A stretch of 44,036 bases of DNA, taken from the NCBI RefSeq assembly GCF_900129925.1, contig NZ_FQXI01000015.1, positions 1 to 44,036 on the forward strand. The letters are read 5' to 3'. This DNA comes from Anaerosphaera aminiphila DSM 21120. GTDB lineage: Bacteria > Bacillota > Clostridia > Tissierellales > Peptoniphilaceae. The notes beneath the pieces are model-generated. The model searched no databases. It was not told the DNA's origin and worked only from the letters and a program-made list of their open reading frames with translations. This document shows positions 7,119 through 18,330 of this stretch, piece by piece (position 1 is the first letter of the stretch; each line of letters opens with the position of its first letter). The position numbers and the translations under genes were made by a program.

Positions 7119-9048
7119 AATGAGTAAATTTAACTTATTTTCCTTTGATTCAGACAGAAAAAATTTACTTAAATCACTTCAGAAATTTAATGATGTGCAC
7201 TTTAATCGCCTTGAAAGTGAAGAAGATAACTACTTAACTGAAATAAATGTTTCAGATGCACTAATGGAATTGGACAACGAGATAACAAAGGCAAAGTGGA
7301 GCATTGATTTATTGAGTAAGTTTTCCGAAAAGAAGAAAGGCTTAGATGCTTTAAAAGAGGGAAATAAAAATTTAACATTAGAAGAGCTTATAAAAAGAGC
7401 GAAGAGTTTTGATTTTAATACAAACTATGAAAAGCTTCATAATTTGGCAGATGAAAAAAGTACTATGGAGCAGAGAATTTTAAGTTTGGAGTCCAATATA
7501 TCTACACTGAGTCCATGGCAAAGTATTGGCGTTCCCATAGAGGAATTAAAGAGCTTTGGAAATGTAGTAGTTAGAATAGGAACTATTTCTGCAAAATATG
7601 AAGAAAAATTAATAAGTGAAATAAAGAGTTTTGAGTTTACATCTGTAGAAAAAGTGAGTAGCGATAAAAATTTTCTGTACTTAGTTATATACAATGATAT
7701 TTCTGAAGATGAAGAAATTTATGAATTTCTTAAAGAAAGTGGATTTACATCTGTGGAAATTAAAACAAAGGGAATTTTAAGTGAAAATATAAAATCAATG
7801 GAAGGTGAAATATCAGAACTTAAAGTTAAAATAATAGAAATTGAAGAAGAAATAAAAAGCTATAGAGAACTATTGGAAGACTTTCAAGTATATTATGAAT
7901 ATTTGAGAAACAGTAAAGTTAGAATAGAGTCCAGTGAGAATTTTATAAAGACTAAGAGTGTGGATATTATTGAAGGATACGTTCCCACTTCTGATAGTGA
8001 TGAGCTAATTAAATTACTGGACAGTGTTTTAAAAGATAATTATTACATTCAAATTGAAGATGCAGATAAAGATGATCCAAAAGTTCCAATAAAGCTTAAG
8101 AACAATAAATTTGTAACAGCTTTTGAATCTATAACGGCTATGTATGCTATGCCTAAGTACAATGAAATAGATCCTACACCGCTATTTGCACCCTTTTATT
8201 TTGTATTTGCAGGAATAATGGTAGGAGACATAGGATTTGGGCTGTTGATGGTATTAGGCGCCTCTATTGCGTTAAAGTTTTTCAATTTAAACAAGGCAAT
8301 GAAGGGTATGGTTACATTTTTTAGATACTTGGGAGTTTCCACAGTAATGTGGGGTTTTGTATTTGGTTCCTTTTTTGGAGATTTATTGCCACTTAAAGCT
8401 ATAATTGACCCGGCAGTAGATTACATGGAAATGATTATGATGTCCTTAATATTTGGAGGAATTCACATATTCTTTTCTCTGGGAATAAAAGGCTATATGG
8501 ATATAAGAGATAAAAAGCCCTTTGATGCACTATTTGATGTGGGATTTTGGTATATGGCACTAGTTGGAGTAATTGTGGCATTAATAAGTTACTTAATGAA
8601 CATTAATCCGATGATTTTTAAAATGGCAATAATAGTAATGGCACTTGGAATGATTGGAATTGTTTTAACTGGTGGAAGACATGAGAAGTCAATAGCGGCA
8701 AAAATAGGATGGGGAATTTATTCCCTATATGGAATAACATCTTACTTAAGTGACTTTGTATCTTATTTAAGACTTATGGCACTTGCACTTGCAGGAAGTT
8801 TTATTTCTGTAGCTATTAATATTATAGTTAGAATGCTAGTTGGAAAGGGCATATTTGGAATTGTAGCAGGAGTTTTAATATTTGTTGGATTCCAATTATT
8901 TAATATGTTTTTATCATTTTTGTCAGCATATGTTCACACTGCAAGGTTGACCTATGTGGAGATGTTTAATAAATTTTACGAAGGTGGAGGAATACCTTTT
9001 AAAAATATGATTGCAAAATCAAAGTACTTTAATATTGAGGAGGAATAA
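7105..9048 (+). CDS. ntpI: V-type ATPase subunit I (a subunit, ion channel half)
   Basis: A 647-residue two-part protein. The first ~345 residues are a charged cytoplasmic arm with coiled-coil stretches that binds the peripheral stalks. The rest holds about seven membrane helices that form the ion half-channels next to the NtpK ring. The strictly conserved arginine is seen at Arg556 in SYLRLMALALAG, and the loop GDIGFGLLM (about 373-381) is typical of the family. Length fits (E. hirae NtpI is of similar size). It overlaps ntpF and is followed after 3 bp by ntpK. Confidence 0.95.
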   Translation: MAIVKMSKFNLFSFDSDRKNLLKSLQKFNDVHFNRLESEEDNYLTEINVSDALMELDNEITKAKWSIDLLSKFSEKKKGLDALKEGNKNLTLEELIKRAKSFDFNTNYEKLHNLADEKSTMEQRILSLESNISTLSPWQSIGVPIEELKSFGNVVVRIGTISAKYEEKLISEIKSFEFTSVEKVSSDKNFLYLVIYNDISEDEEIYEFLKESGFTSVEIKTKGILSENIKSMEGEISELKVKIIEIEEEIKSYRELLEDFQVYYEYLRNSKVRIESSENFIKTKSVDIIEGYVPTSDSDELIKLLDSVLKDNYYIQIEDADKDDPKVPIKLKNNKFVTAFESITAMYAMPKYNEIDPTPLFAPFYFVFAGIMVGDIGFGLLMVLGASIALKFFNLNKAMKGMVTFFRYLGVSTVMWGFVFGSFFGDLLPLKAIIDPAVDYMEMIMMSLIFGGIHIFFSLGIKGYMDIRDKKPFDALFDVGFWYMALVGVIVALISYLMNINPMIFKMAIIVMALGMIGIVLTGGRHEKSIAAKIGWGIYSLYGITSYLSDFVSYLRLMALALAGSFISVAINIIVRMLVGKGIFGIVAGVLIFVGFQLFNMFLSFLSAYVHTARLTYVEMFNKFYEGGGIPFKNMIAKSKYFNIEEE

Positions 9049-9519
<471 letters not shown>

Positions 9520-9535
9520 TCTAGGAGTTGATAAA

Positions 9536-10090
9536 GTGTCAAGTGTAGATAATCTTACGAATAAAATAGAAGAAGATGCAACGAGAGAAGTTCGGAAAAT
9601 AATGGTAACTACTGAAAATGAAGCATATGCAATTGTAACATCCAAGGAAGAAGAGGCAAGGGCAGATGCAAAGAGGCTAATGGACAGAAAAAAACTAGAG
9701 GCAGTGGAAACAGAAGAGAAAATAGTTTCTTCAGCAACACTTGAAGCTAGAGATTTAATAATCAAATCTAAGGAAGAAGTTGTAGATAGAGTTTTTAAAT
9801 CTGCACTGTCTAAGTTGGAAAATCTTTCAGAAGAAGAGTATGTGGAGTTTTTAAAAAAATCCTTAGAAACAATAGGGCCAAGTGAAGATTGCATACTAAT
9901 GGTTCCAGAAAAATATATAGAAGCTGTAAAGAGAGAAAACTTAAAAGTTCAGTTGTCAGATGAATTTGTAAGTGATGGATTTTCGCTAATTAATGGAACT
10001 GTATTGTATAACAATAAATTTTCAAGCTTAATAGATGATATTAAAGTTAATATGGAAAGTGAAATATTTGATAAAATATTTCAAAATTAG
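9536..10090 (+). CDS. ntpE: V-type ATPase subunit E (peripheral stalk)
   Basis: A 184-residue protein with a long charged N-terminal helix (residues 1-80, rich in Glu, Lys and Ala) and a C-terminal globular part containing VDRVFKSALSKLENL, the arrangement of subunit E, which pairs with the G/H-type subunit and binds the top of the catalytic head. The start is GTG at 9536 with TAGGAG ten bases before it; no in-frame ATG gives a better fit. It lies between ntpK and ntpC, as in E. hirae. Confidence 0.88.
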   Translation: MSSVDNLTNKIEEDATREVRKIMVTTENEAYAIVTSKEEEARADAKRLMDRKKLEAVETEEKIVSSATLEARDLIIKSKEEVVDRVFKSALSKLENLSEEEYVEFLKKSLETIGPSEDCILMVPEKYIEAVKRENLKVQLSDEFVSDGFSLINGTVLYNNKFSSLIDDIKVNMESEIFDKIFQN

Positions 10091-10099
10091 GAGGTATGT

Positions 10100-11101
10100 A
10101 TGGATAGAAGTGCATTTATCCAATTATCTGCATCAACTAGAGTTTTAGAGAAAAAACTTTTAAACACACGTGCCTTTGACAGACTCATAGAGTCAAACAA
10201 TTTAAGTGATGCACTTAGAAATTTAAGTGATTCTGTGTATCAGCAGTTCATATCTAAATTAGAAGATCCTAAAGACTATGAAGAAGCTTTAAGAGCAGAA
10301 GAGCTGAGAACTTATGCTGAGTACTATAAGCTGTGTCCCGATGAGAAAGTAGTGGACTTATTGACCTTAAAGTACTGCTATCACAATTTAAAAGTGCTAG
10401 CTAAGGAAAAAATACTTGGAGAAGATTTTAGCAATTTAATTATAGATATAGAAAGGTTTAACATTGAAAAACTCAGAGAGGAAATTGAATCTTCAAGAAA
10501 AAAATTTACAGACAATGAGTACTTAGATGCTTTAAATAAAGCGGAAGATATTTATGAGAAGACAAAAAACCCTCAATATATAGATATAATTTTAGACAAG
10601 TTATACTTTGAAAAGTTAAAAGAAACAGCTCTTGAATTGGAAGTAGATTTTTTCAAAAAGTATGTAGAAGATTTAATAGATTTTTCTAATATAAATATAT
10701 TGTTAAGGTGTCAAAGACAGGGAAGAGATATCAGTTTTTTAAAAAATGTTTTAATAGATGGCGGAAATATTGAGAAGTATCAAATAGAACAATTTTTTTC
10801 TAAAAAAATAGATGAAGAAAGCCCGTTATTTAAAAATAGTAATATTTACAAACCTGTAAAAAGAGGAATTGAAGAGTACAATCGCTCCGGTTCGCTTTTC
10901 ATATTTGAAAGGGAAAAGGACAATTACTTTACTGAACAAATGAAAGACACAAGGACAATATCCTATGGTCCGGAGGTTATTTTTGCATATCTCTTGGCAA
11001 AAGACAGTGAAATAAAAAATTTGCGATTTGTCTTAATTTCCAAACAAAATGGTTTAGATACATCTTTTATTAAAGAGAGGTTGCGTGATACTTATGTATA
11101 A
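10100..11101 (+). CDS. ntpC: V-type ATPase subunit C (d type, rotor-shaft connector)
   Basis: A 333-residue helical protein of the V-ATPase C/AC39 family (subunit d in eukaryotes), which sits as a socket between the proteolipid ring and the central shaft. Seen here are the N-terminal ARVRALE-like stretch [10 protein letters not shown], the acidic helices through the middle and the end [17 protein letters not shown], close to the conserved E-x-x-x-R in this family. Length is close to the usual ~330-350. It has a TAGGAGGTATGT site before the ATG and overlaps ntpG by a few bases. Confidence 0.9.
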   Translation: MDRSAFIQLSASTRVLEKKLLNTRAFDRLIESNNLSDALRNLSDSVYQQFISKLEDPKDYEEALRAEELRTYAEYYKLCPDEKVVDLLTLKYCYHNLKVLAKEKILGEDFSNLIIDIERFNIEKLREEIESSRKKFTDNEYLDALNKAEDIYEKTKNPQYIDIILDKLYFEKLKETALELEVDFFKKYVEDLIDFSNINILLRCQRQGRDISFLKNVLIDGGNIEKYQIEQFFSKKIDEESPLFKNSNIYKPVKRGIEEYNRSGSLFIFEREKDNYFTEQMKDTRTISYGPEVIFAYLLAKDSEIKNLRFVLISKQNGLDTSFIKERLRDTYV

Positions 11102-11402
11102 AATAGCAGTAATTGGAGATAAGGATTCAGTTTCTATTTTTAAAGTACTGGGAATAGACGTAGTTATATCTTATGAAGCAGATGATGCGAGAAATAAAAT
11201 AGATAAACTTGCAAAAGATGATTATGGAGTAATTTTCATAACAGAAGAATTGGCAAGTAAAGTTGAAGAGACAATTGAAAGATATAATAGACAAGTAATA
11301 CCTGCAATAATACTAATCCCTTCTAATCAAGGGACTTTAAATATGGCAATGGACAAGATCAACGAAAATGTAGAAAAAGCAGTTGGATCTAATATTTTAT
11401 AA
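11094..11402 (+). CDS. ntpG: V-type ATPase subunit F (NtpG, shaft-associated)
   Basis: A ~102-residue protein that binds the central shaft subunit D and tunes ATPase activity. The start [20 protein letters not shown] and the centre IFITEELA are typical of subunit F. The ATG at 11094 is chosen because family members begin with the YKIAVIGD stretch; a GTG at 11085 three codons earlier is open but lies only four bases after GAGAGG. The start overlaps the end of ntpC by 8 bp. Confidence 0.9.
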   Translation: MYKIAVIGDKDSVSIFKVLGIDVVISYEADDARNKIDKLAKDDYGVIFITEELASKVEETIERYNRQVIPAIILIPSNQGTLNMAMDKINENVEKAVGSNIL

Positions 11403-11416
11403 GGGGGGAACTTTTT

Positions 11417-13189
11417 TTGAAATCAGGGAAAATAATAAAAGTTTCTGGACCGCTTGTTGTGGCAAGTGGAATGGAGGATGCCAACGTATATGACGTAGTA
11501 GAGGTATCTGAGAATAAACTAATCGGAGAAATCATAGAGATGAGAGGCGATAGGGCTTCAATTCAAGTTTATGAGGAGACAACAGGTATAGGGCCTGGAG
11601 ATATAGTGAGTACAACAGGAGAACCTCTTGTAGTTGAACTTGGTCCGGGACTTATAGAGCAGATGTTTGATGGAATACAGAGACCTTTGGAGATATTAAG
11701 AGCTCAATCGGGAGACTTTCTCTTAAAGGGCAGATCAGTAAAGAGTTTAAATAGAGAAAAGAAGTGGAAGTTTAAGCCTACAATAAGTGTGGGAGATGAA
11801 GTTGTTGAAGGAGATATTATAGGGACAGTTGACGAAACTCCTGTAGTAGTTCACAAAATAATGGTGCCTGTGGGGATTTCCGGAAAAGTAGTGGAAATAT
11901 TTTCAGGAGACTACACAATAGATGAAACAGTGTGTATTTTAGAGACAGACAAAGGCAAAAAAGAACTTACAATGATGCAAAAATGGCCTGTGCGTAAGGG
12001 AAGAAGATATAAGAAAAAAATAGATCCAAATACTCCCCTAATAACAGGACAAAGAGTAATAGACACTTTTTTTCCAATAACTAAAGGTGGAACAGCAGCA
12101 ATACCGGGACCCTTTGGAAGTGGAAAGACTGTAGTTCAACATCAGCTTGCAAAGTGGGCAGATGCTGAGATCGTGGTGTATGTAGGCTGTGGAGAACGTG
12201 GCAATGAAATGACAGACGTACTTATGGAGTTTCCACAACTAATAGATGCGAAAACCGGACAGTCAATTATGAAGCGTACAGTTTTAATTGCAAACACTTC
12301 AAATATGCCGGTGGCAGCTCGTGAGGCTTCTATTTATACGGGAATTACAATTTCTGAATACTATAGAGATATGGGTTATTCTGTGGCAATGATGGCAGAC
12401 TCCACATCTCGTTGGGCAGAGGCTCTTCGTGAGATGAGTGGACGTTTAGAAGAAATGCCGGGAGACGAGGGATATCCTGCTTACTTGGCATCTAGAATAG
12501 CTGACTTCTATGAGAGAACAGGACGTGTAAAGTGCTACGGAAGTGACGATAGAGAAGGTGCACTATCTGTAATAGGAGCAGTTTCTCCACCTGGAGGAGA
12601 TATATCTGAGCCTGTAAGCCAATCAACTCTTCGTATAGTAAAAGTCTTTTGGAAATTGGACTATGACCTTTCCTATGCAAGACACTTTCCTGCAATAAAC
12701 TGGATAGATTCCTATTCTCTATATCAAGATAAAATGGATTCATATTTTGATGAAAATGTAGATGTGGATTTTTCCAAAAATAGAAAGAGGGCAATAGCTC
12801 TCTTGCAAGAAGAGACAGGCCTTCAAGAAATAGTAAGACTTGTTGGAATGGACTCTCTATCAGAAAAAGATCAACTTAAACTGGTAGTTACAAAGTCAAT
12901 TCGTGAAGACTTTTTGCAACAAAATGCCTTTAATGATATTGATACCTACTGCTCATTGGAAAAGCAAAGTAAGATGATGAAAGTAATACTTAAATTTTAT
13001 GATTCTTCAATAAGTGCTATAGACAGTGGAGTTTATCTTTCTGAAATAGAGGAAATGCCAATAAGAGAGAGAATTACCAGAACGAAAAATATATCTGAAG
13101 AGTCGTTATTTGAATTAGATGAACTAATAGAAGATATAGAGATGGAAATGAAAAAATTAGAAGAAAAAAGGGGGACTATAAATGCTTAA
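11417..13189 (+). CDS. ntpA: V-type ATPase catalytic subunit A
   Basis: The 590-residue catalytic subunit that hydrolyses or makes ATP in the A3B3 head. The Walker A loop is GPFGSGKT (231-238), preceded by the A-subunit-specific insertion of about 90 residues (about 110-200) that separates it from F-type beta subunits. GCGERGNEM holds the catalytic Glu, and [24 protein letters not shown] is the hallmark stretch further on (shown here only by position, about 336-355). The start codon is TTG at 11417 with an unusually strong AGGGGGG site. The end overlaps ntpB by 8 bp. Confidence 0.97.
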   Translation: MKSGKIIKVSGPLVVASGMEDANVYDVVEVSENKLIGEIIEMRGDRASIQVYEETTGIGPGDIVSTTGEPLVVELGPGLIEQMFDGIQRPLEILRAQSGDFLLKGRSVKSLNREKKWKFKPTISVGDEVVEGDIIGTVDETPVVVHKIMVPVGISGKVVEIFSGDYTIDETVCILETDKGKKELTMMQKWPVRKGRRYKKKIDPNTPLITGQRVIDTFFPITKGGTAAIPGPFGSGKTVVQHQLAKWADAEIVVYVGCGERGNEMTDVLMEFPQLIDAKTGQSIMKRTVLIANTSNMPVAAREASIYTGITISEYYRDMGYSVAMMADSTSRWAEALREMSGRLEEMPGDEGYPAYLASRIADFYERTGRVKCYGSDDREGALSVIGAVSPPGGDISEPVSQSTLRIVKVFWKLDYDLSYARHFPAINWIDSYSLYQDKMDSYFDENVDVDFSKNRKRAIALLQEETGLQEIVRLVGMDSLSEKDQLKLVVTKSIREDFLQQNAFNDIDTYCSLEKQSKMMKVILKFYDSSISAIDSGVYLSEIEEMPIRERITRTKNISEESLFELDELIEDIEMEMKKLEEKRGTINA

Positions 13190-14558
13190 AGAATACAAAT
13201 CAGTAGCTGAAGTTGTAGGACCTCTTATGATAGTAGAAGGAGTAGAGGGAGTAACTTACGAAGAACTTGTGGACATTGAACTTCAAACAGGTGAGAGAAG
13301 ACGTGGACAAGTTATTGAAATAGAAGAAGACAAGGCAATGGTTCAAATATTTGAGGGCTCCAGTGGAATAAACTTAAAAGACACATCTGTGAGATTTTTG
13401 GGAAGACCCTTGGAACTTGGAGTTAGTCCGGACATGATAGGTAGAGTATTTGACGGCTTGGGAAATCCTATAGATGATGGGCCTAGAATAATTGCAAAGG
13501 AAAAAGTCGACATAAACGGCTCGCCAATAAACCCTGCAAGTAGAGACTACCCTTCAGAATTTATTCAAACGGGAATTTCTACAATTGACGGATTAAATAC
13601 ACTGGTAAGAGGTCAAAAGTTGCCTATATTCTCAGGAGCAGGACTTCCTCACAACAACGTAGCAGCTCAAATTGCCAGACAGGCAAAAGTTATAGGCTCT
13701 GGAGAAAAATTTGCAGTAGTATTTGCAGCAATGGGAATAACTTTTGAAGAAGCACAGTTTTTTATAGATGACTTTAACAAAACAGGTGCGATAGACAGGG
13801 CAGTACTATTTATGAACCTTGCAGACAACCCTGCAATAGAAAGACTTGCAACTCCAAAAGTTGCACTTACCTGTGCTGAATACTTGGCCTTTGAACTTGG
13901 AATGCAAGTGCTTGTAATTATGACTGATATGACAAACTATGCAGAAGCTCTTAGAGAAATTTCAGCAGCTCGTAAAGAAGTTCCGGGACGTCGTGGATAT
14001 CCTGGATATTTATACACCGACCTTGCGGGAATTTATGAAAGAGCCGGCAGAATAAAGGGGAGAGAGGGTTCTATAACTCAAATACCGATATTGACAATGC
14101 CCGAAGATGATATTACCCATCCCATTCCCGATTTGACGGGATATATAACAGAAGGGCAAATTATACTTTCAAGAGATCTATACAAACAGGGAATTGAACC
14201 GCCAATAAACGTAATTCCATCTCTTTCCCGTCTTAAAGACAAAGGAATTGGAGAGGGCAAGACCAGAGAAGACCACGCTGACACTATGAACCAAATATAT
14301 GCAGGATATACATCAGGAAAAAACGCAAAAGAACTATCTGTAATACTTGGAGAGTCGGCACTTTCACCGGCAGATAAGGCGTTTGCCAAATTTGCAGATG
14401 AATTTGAAGGAAAATATGTAAATCAAGGATACTATACTAATAGAACCATAGAAGAGACATTGGACTTAGGGTGGGATTTACTAAGCATAATACCTAGAAC
14501 AGAACTAAAGAGAATTAGAGATGAATACCTTGATAAATACCTTGTAAATAGAGAATAG
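13182..14558 (+). CDS. ntpB: V-type ATPase subunit B (non-catalytic nucleotide-binding)
   Basis: A 458-residue partner of subunit A. As in all B subunits the P-loop is degenerate: [10 protein letters not shown] replaces GxxxxGKT, while the rest of the fold is kept ([20 protein letters not shown] in the second half, and the [20 protein letters not shown] stretch). Length matches E. hirae NtpB (458). It begins inside the end of ntpA and is followed after 11 bp by ntpD. Confidence 0.97.
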   Translation: MLKEYKSVAEVVGPLMIVEGVEGVTYEELVDIELQTGERRRGQVIEIEEDKAMVQIFEGSSGINLKDTSVRFLGRPLELGVSPDMIGRVFDGLGNPIDDGPRIIAKEKVDINGSPINPASRDYPSEFIQTGISTIDGLNTLVRGQKLPIFSGAGLPHNNVAAQIARQAKVIGSGEKFAVVFAAMGITFEEAQFFIDDFNKTGAIDRAVLFMNLADNPAIERLATPKVALTCAEYLAFELGMQVLVIMTDMTNYAEALREISAARKEVPGRRGYPGYLYTDLAGIYERAGRIKGREGSITQIPILTMPEDDITHPIPDLTGYITEGQIILSRDLYKQGIEPPINVIPSLSRLKDKGIGEGKTREDHADTMNQIYAGYTSGKNAKELSVILGESALSPADKAFAKFADEFEGKYVNQGYYTNRTIEETLDLGWDLLSIIPRTELKRIRDEYLDKYLVNRE

Positions 14559-14569
14559 GGAGTGATATT

Positions 14570-15211
14570 ATGGCTAAGCTAAATGTCAGTCCAACGCGAA
14601 TGAACTTAACAACACTTAAAAAACGTCTTGAGACCTCTACTAGAGGACATAAACTTTTAAAAGACAAGCAAGATGAGTTGATGAGAAGATTTATAAGTAT
14701 AATAAAGGAAAATAAAAGACTTAGAGAAGAAGTTGAAGAAGAACTTTCCGGCTCATTTAAAGATTTTTTATTGGCATCAGCTTTTACAAGCCCTGAAATA
14801 CTTGAAGAGGCAATAATGTTTCCAACTCAAAAAATTAACTTGGAAATAAAGACAAAAAATGTAATGAGTGTAGAAATACCTGAAATGGAATTTAAAGTTG
14901 AAAAAACTTCTGAAGAGGGTTCAATATACCCCTATGGATATGCTCAAACTACAGCAGATGTAGATGATGCAATAGACAAGTTAAATAAAATAATGCAAAA
15001 ATTATTGGAACTTGCACAAATTGAAAAATCAGTTCAACTAATGGCAAGTGAAATAGAAAGCACGAGACGTAGAGTAAATGCTCTGGAATATAAAACCATA
15101 CCGGATTTACAAGATACCATTAGATATATTGTAAGTAAACTGGATGAAAATGAGAGAGCAAATATAACAAGACTAATGAAAGTAAAAGATATAATAACAG
15201 CAAAAGAATAG
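14570..15211 (+). CDS. ntpD: V-type ATPase subunit D (central shaft)
   Basis: A 213-residue protein forming the rotating central axle through two long helices at the ends of the chain. The start [15 protein letters not shown] and the C-terminal [20 protein letters not shown] are hallmarks of the family. It is the last gene of the nine-gene operon; a terminator follows within 15 bp. No ntpH or ntpJ (K+ transporter) homologue follows, unlike E. hirae. Confidence 0.95.
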   Translation: MAKLNVSPTRMNLTTLKKRLETSTRGHKLLKDKQDELMRRFISIIKENKRLREEVEEELSGSFKDFLLASAFTSPEILEEAIMFPTQKINLEIKTKNVMSVEIPEMEFKVEKTSEEGSIYPYGYAQTTADVDDAIDKLNKIMQKLLELAQIEKSVQLMASEIESTRRRVNALEYKTIPDLQDTIRYIVSKLDENERANITRLMKVKDIITAKE

Positions 15212-15221
15212 TATAGAATAT

Positions 15222-15268
15222 AAAAAGCTAATAATAGAGAAAATATCTCTTTTATTAGCTTTTTTAAT
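15222..15268 (+). terminator. Terminator of the V-type ATPase operon
   Basis: A long stem (AAAAGCTAATAA with TTATTAGCTTTT, and an inner AGAGA/TCTCT) with a short A-rich loop and a T run, starting 11 bp after the ntpD stop. Confidence 0.85.
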
Positions 15269-15273
15269 TTTCA

Positions 15274-15301
15274 TTGATTTAAATAAATAATTTGATATAA
15301 T
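15274..15301 (+). promoter_or_regulatory. Promoter of the first LPXTG gene
   Basis: TTGATT, a 16-bp spacer and TATAAT, with a TGA extension before the -10. The predicted leader is about 195 nt. Nearly the same promoter and leader recur at 17851-18050. Confidence 0.7.
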
Positions 15302-15501
15302 TGTACTACATTATAAACAAAAATTGAGTGGGAGGTATAATAGAAAAGAAGAAACACTATTAAATATAGTAATTATAGTAGAATTTATATATTAAATTTT
15401 TTGTAATTATGAAAATTATATTAATAGTTGAAGGTTTAATGAACATAAATATTTCAGGCAAATATTGTAAATTTAATAATAGAGTAAGTAGGAGGAAGAC
15501 A

Positions 15502-17571
15502 GTGAAATTAAAAAATAGAATATGTAGTATTCTACTAGCAGTTTCAATAATATTTTCATCGTTAGGAGTTCAAAATATTGTTTATGCTGAATCAGTAGAA
15601 GACTCAAGTACTGATACTGTAGTATCAACGAGTGCAGAAAAGATATCAGAATCAGAAGGAAAAGAAATATTTAATGAAGTAGAAAACGCAGACAAAGAAA
15701 CAAGTGACACAGAAAAAGAAACAAACGACACAGAAAAAGGAACAAACGACACAGAAAAAGAAACAAACGACACAGAAAAAGAAACAAACGACACAGAAAA
15801 AGAAACAAACGACACAGATAAAGAAACAAGTGATACAGAGAAAGAAACAAAGGATACAGAGAAAGAAACAAAGGATACAGAGAAAGAAACAGAAGACACA
15901 GAAAAAGAAACAGAAGACACAGAAAAAGAAACAGAAGACACAGATAAAGAAACAAGTGACACAGACAAAGAAACTGTTGAAAATTATATTTTAGCAGATG
16001 AAGAAAATCAAAATTCTGAAATAGAAGAAGATAAAGAAATTGAAAAATTTGAAGAAGAGAAAACAATTGTAATAGATTCTAATGGTAAGCCAAAAAGAGA
16101 AATTAAAGATGGAGATTTTTTAATACAAATTGAAGAAGCTATAAAGGATGCTGCTGGAAACATTGTTGGTTGGATAGACGGTGTTCTTAATGGAGAGAAT
16201 GCTAAAGCTGATATAGTAGATGGCAAACCTGTAAAACGTCCTGATTTGGATATTGAAGAGAAATATATAGATTTTGAAGAGGGCGAAGATGGATATGGTA
16301 AAGGATCGGTTACCATAATTCCGGATGCTGAAGGTACAACTTACTATAAAGTTACAGAAGTACAAAAATATCAAAAGAAGGAAATATTAGGTGAAGTATT
16401 AAATGATGATGGTACAGTTTCTTATATAGAAGGAGATCTTCTATATCTTGATGGAGATGGAAATGAAACGAAGGAGCCTACAAGATGGGTATTGGATGAC
16501 CCTGATGACGAAGATAGTGAATTAATAGAAGTAGAAAATAAACCGTATTTAAGTGAAGAAAAACTTCCAGGAGTAACTTATGATGAAAGAATATACTATT
16601 TGAAATTTGAAGGGACAAAATTAGTAGAAGTAAGAATGGTTATGCCTGGTGATGATGATCCTTTTAAAGATTTAATAGCTTATTCTAAAGATGACATAAA
16701 AAAAATAACAGATGTTGATATGGGTTTCCAAGATGATCCTATGCAAAAATTTATTGATTCATTAATTGAAGTTACCGGAGTTCACGAAAGTAAATTTGCT
16801 GATGCAGGGGAAAAATATAATGATACATCATTAGAGTTCTGGAATAAATTTGATGAACTACCAACAGGAGAAGCTGGTTTAGGAGGAAACAAGGAAGTAA
16901 TAGGAAGACCGGGGCAAAAACCAAAAGATAAAGAATTTGAATTTGTACTTACAGATGAAGAAGGAAATGTTTTATTTGATAAAGATGGTAATGAAATAAA
17001 AGTAACGAATGATGCTAATGGGGATTTTGTATTTAAGATACCAGTAGATCATGAAGGTGAATTTGAATTTTATTTAAAAGAAGTAAAAGGAAATAATCCT
17101 GATATAATATATGATGGAACTATTTATAAGGCAGTTGTAAAAGTTAGATTTGATAGACTTACAAATACGTTAATATCAGAAGTGGTATATATGGATGCAG
17201 CTGGAAATAAATTAGACCCAGATAAAATTCAGTTTAGTAATGAATATAAACCACCGACACCAATAATACCTCCAATAGTAACTCCACCAACTACAACTAA
17301 TCCAGGTCCAGATCCAGAAAAGCCACCGACACCAATAATACCTCCAGCTGAAGAAATAATAGAAGAACCTAAAATAGTGGAGGAAGTAGAAGAAGTAGAA
17401 ATAATAGAGAAAGTAGAAATAACGGAAGAACCTGAAGCAGTGGAGGAAGTAGTAGAAGAGTCAATAATTCCAATGCTACCAAAAACAGGAATAGCTGATA
17501 TAAGCTTGTTTATTGGCGGTGGAATATCCTCTCTTGCTATAGGAGCTTATTTACTGAGGAAAAAGGATTAA
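15502..17571 (+). CDS. LPXTG surface protein with acidic heptapeptide repeats and an FctA/Spy0128-like domain
   Basis: A 689-residue secreted, wall-anchored protein. The start is the GTG at 15502, preceded by GTAGGAGGAAG; an ATG 31 codons upstream (15409) has no ribosome-binding site. A signal peptide (residues 1-28, ending near VYAES) is followed by 13 copies of a seven-residue repeat of the DTEKETN type (69-159), then an acidic region of no known fold. Residues ~469-585 resemble the streptococcal pilin isopeptide domain (FEFVLTDEEGNVL, YDGTIYKAVVKV, IQFSNEY). A Pro-rich spacer leads to the sorting signal LPKTG (659-663), a hydrophobic stretch and RKKD. The role may be pilin-like or adhesive, which is an inference. 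Confidence 0.85.
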   Translation: MKLKNRICSILLAVSIIFSSLGVQNIVYAESVEDSSTDTVVSTSAEKISESEGKEIFNEVENADKETSDTEKETNDTEKGTNDTEKETNDTEKETNDTEKETNDTDKETSDTEKETKDTEKETKDTEKETEDTEKETEDTEKETEDTDKETSDTDKETVENYILADEENQNSEIEEDKEIEKFEEEKTIVIDSNGKPKREIKDGDFLIQIEEAIKDAAGNIVGWIDGVLNGENAKADIVDGKPVKRPDLDIEEKYIDFEEGEDGYGKGSVTIIPDAEGTTYYKVTEVQKYQKKEILGEVLNDDGTVSYIEGDLLYLDGDGNETKEPTRWVLDDPDDEDSELIEVENKPYLSEEKLPGVTYDERIYYLKFEGTKLVEVRMVMPGDDDPFKDLIAYSKDDIKKITDVDMGFQDDPMQKFIDSLIEVTGVHESKFADAGEKYNDTSLEFWNKFDELPTGEAGLGGNKEVIGRPGQKPKDKEFEFVLTDEEGNVLFDKDGNEIKVTNDANGDFVFKIPVDHEGEFEFYLKEVKGNNPDIIYDGTIYKAVVKVRFDRLTNTLISEVVYMDAAGNKLDPDKIQFSNEYKPPTPIIPPIVTPPTTTNPGPDPEKPPTPIIPPAEEIIEEPKIVEEVEEVEIIEKVEITEEPEAVEEVVEESIIPMLPKTGIADISLFIGGGISSLAIGAYLLRKKD
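15706..15978 (+). repeat. 13 tandem copies of a 21-bp unit inside the LPXTG gene
   Basis: The unit GACACAGAAAAAGAAACAAA plus one base encodes DTEKETN and variants (final residue N, K, E, S or V). Neighbouring copies differ by one to three bases, and variants are clustered (N type first, then K, E and S), a sign of local copying by slippage. The unit is a multiple of three, so copy number changes alter stalk length without breaking the frame. Confidence 0.95.
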
Positions 17572-17615
17572 CAAATAAAAATTTAATAGAGCATATTAAG
17601 TAAAAAGTAGAGATT

Positions 17616-17651
17616 AATCAGAGTAGAAAAACACTTCTACTCTGATTTTAT
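17616..17651 (+). terminator. Terminator after the first LPXTG gene
   Basis: A 13-bp perfect stem (17616-17628 with 17635-17647) with the core AGAGTAGAA/TTCTACTCT and a T-rich tail, 45 bp past the stop. The terminator after the next LPXTG gene shares this core. Confidence 0.88.
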
Positions 17652-18330
17652 TTAAAATTTTATTAAAAAATAAATAGATTATAATTATATTCAATTAAAA
17701 ACGTAGATTTAGAAAAGTTAATATTTACATATATTAAAAAGCATTGAAAAATAGAAGAAATTAAAGAGTTGTGAAATTAAAAAAGACACTTAAAAGATAG
17801 ACAATGAAGTGTAATAAAGTCACTTAACATGTAATATATGCAATAATTTCCATTGATTTAAATAAGCAATTTGATATAATTGTACTATATTATAAACAAA
17901 AATTGAGAGGGAGGTATAATATAAAATAAGAGATACTATTAAATATAGTAATTGTAATAGAATTTGGATGTTTAATTTTTTCGTAATTGTGAAGATTATA
18001 TTAATAGTTGAAAATTTAGTGAACCTAAATATTCGGTTTAATATTTTAGGAAAAGTATGGCGATTAAGAAAATATGGATGATAGAAATAAGTTAAATGCA
18101 AATAAATTTAAGTGAAGAGACAGTATATAAGTAAAGGATTAATGTAAAATGAGTTTAATAAGGCAATTATTTTAATTTAATGACTTGCGTTAAAGATAAA
18201 TTATATAAGAAAGTATTATTTCATCAGATGAAGATACTAAAAATTAAATAATTTAAATTATCATTACATTTATTTATATTTACATTTATTTATATTTGGT
18301 TGAAAAAATTAGAAAAGGTGATAGATAGGT
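17652..18330 (+). other. Long intergenic region and leader of the second LPXTG gene
   Basis: No gene is supported here. About 200 bp of AT-rich sequence precede a duplicated promoter-leader (17851-18050) that matches 15272-15465 at most positions. After the match a further ~280 nt of unmatched leader reach the ATG at 18331. A 30-codon frame starting GTG at 17988 parallels the start of the open frame in the first leader but has no ribosome-binding site. Confidence 0.6.
17853..17880 (+). promoter_or_regulatory. Promoter of the second LPXTG gene
   Basis: TTGATT, a 16-bp spacer and TATAAT with a TGA extension: the same elements and spacing as at 15274-15301. It implies a leader of about 440 nt. 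Confidence 0.65.

Noticed and set aside
15409-15501. ATG start 31 codons upstream of the first LPXTG gene
   Set aside because: No ribosome-binding site, and the extension would place about 31 residues before a normal signal peptide. The GTG at 15502 has GGAGG and starts at the signal peptide.
15706-15978. Tandem array considered as CRISPR
   Set aside because: The units are contiguous, in frame and coding, with no spacers.
15582-16066. Long open frames on both strands across the 21-bp repeats
   Set aside because: They exist only because a 21-bp period without stops keeps several frames open; the products are low-complexity and lack start signals.
17988-18080. Small frame in the second adhesin leader parallel to the first leader's frame
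   Set aside because: Similarity is explained by duplication of the leader DNA; no ribosome-binding site and the frames diverge after about 15 codons.
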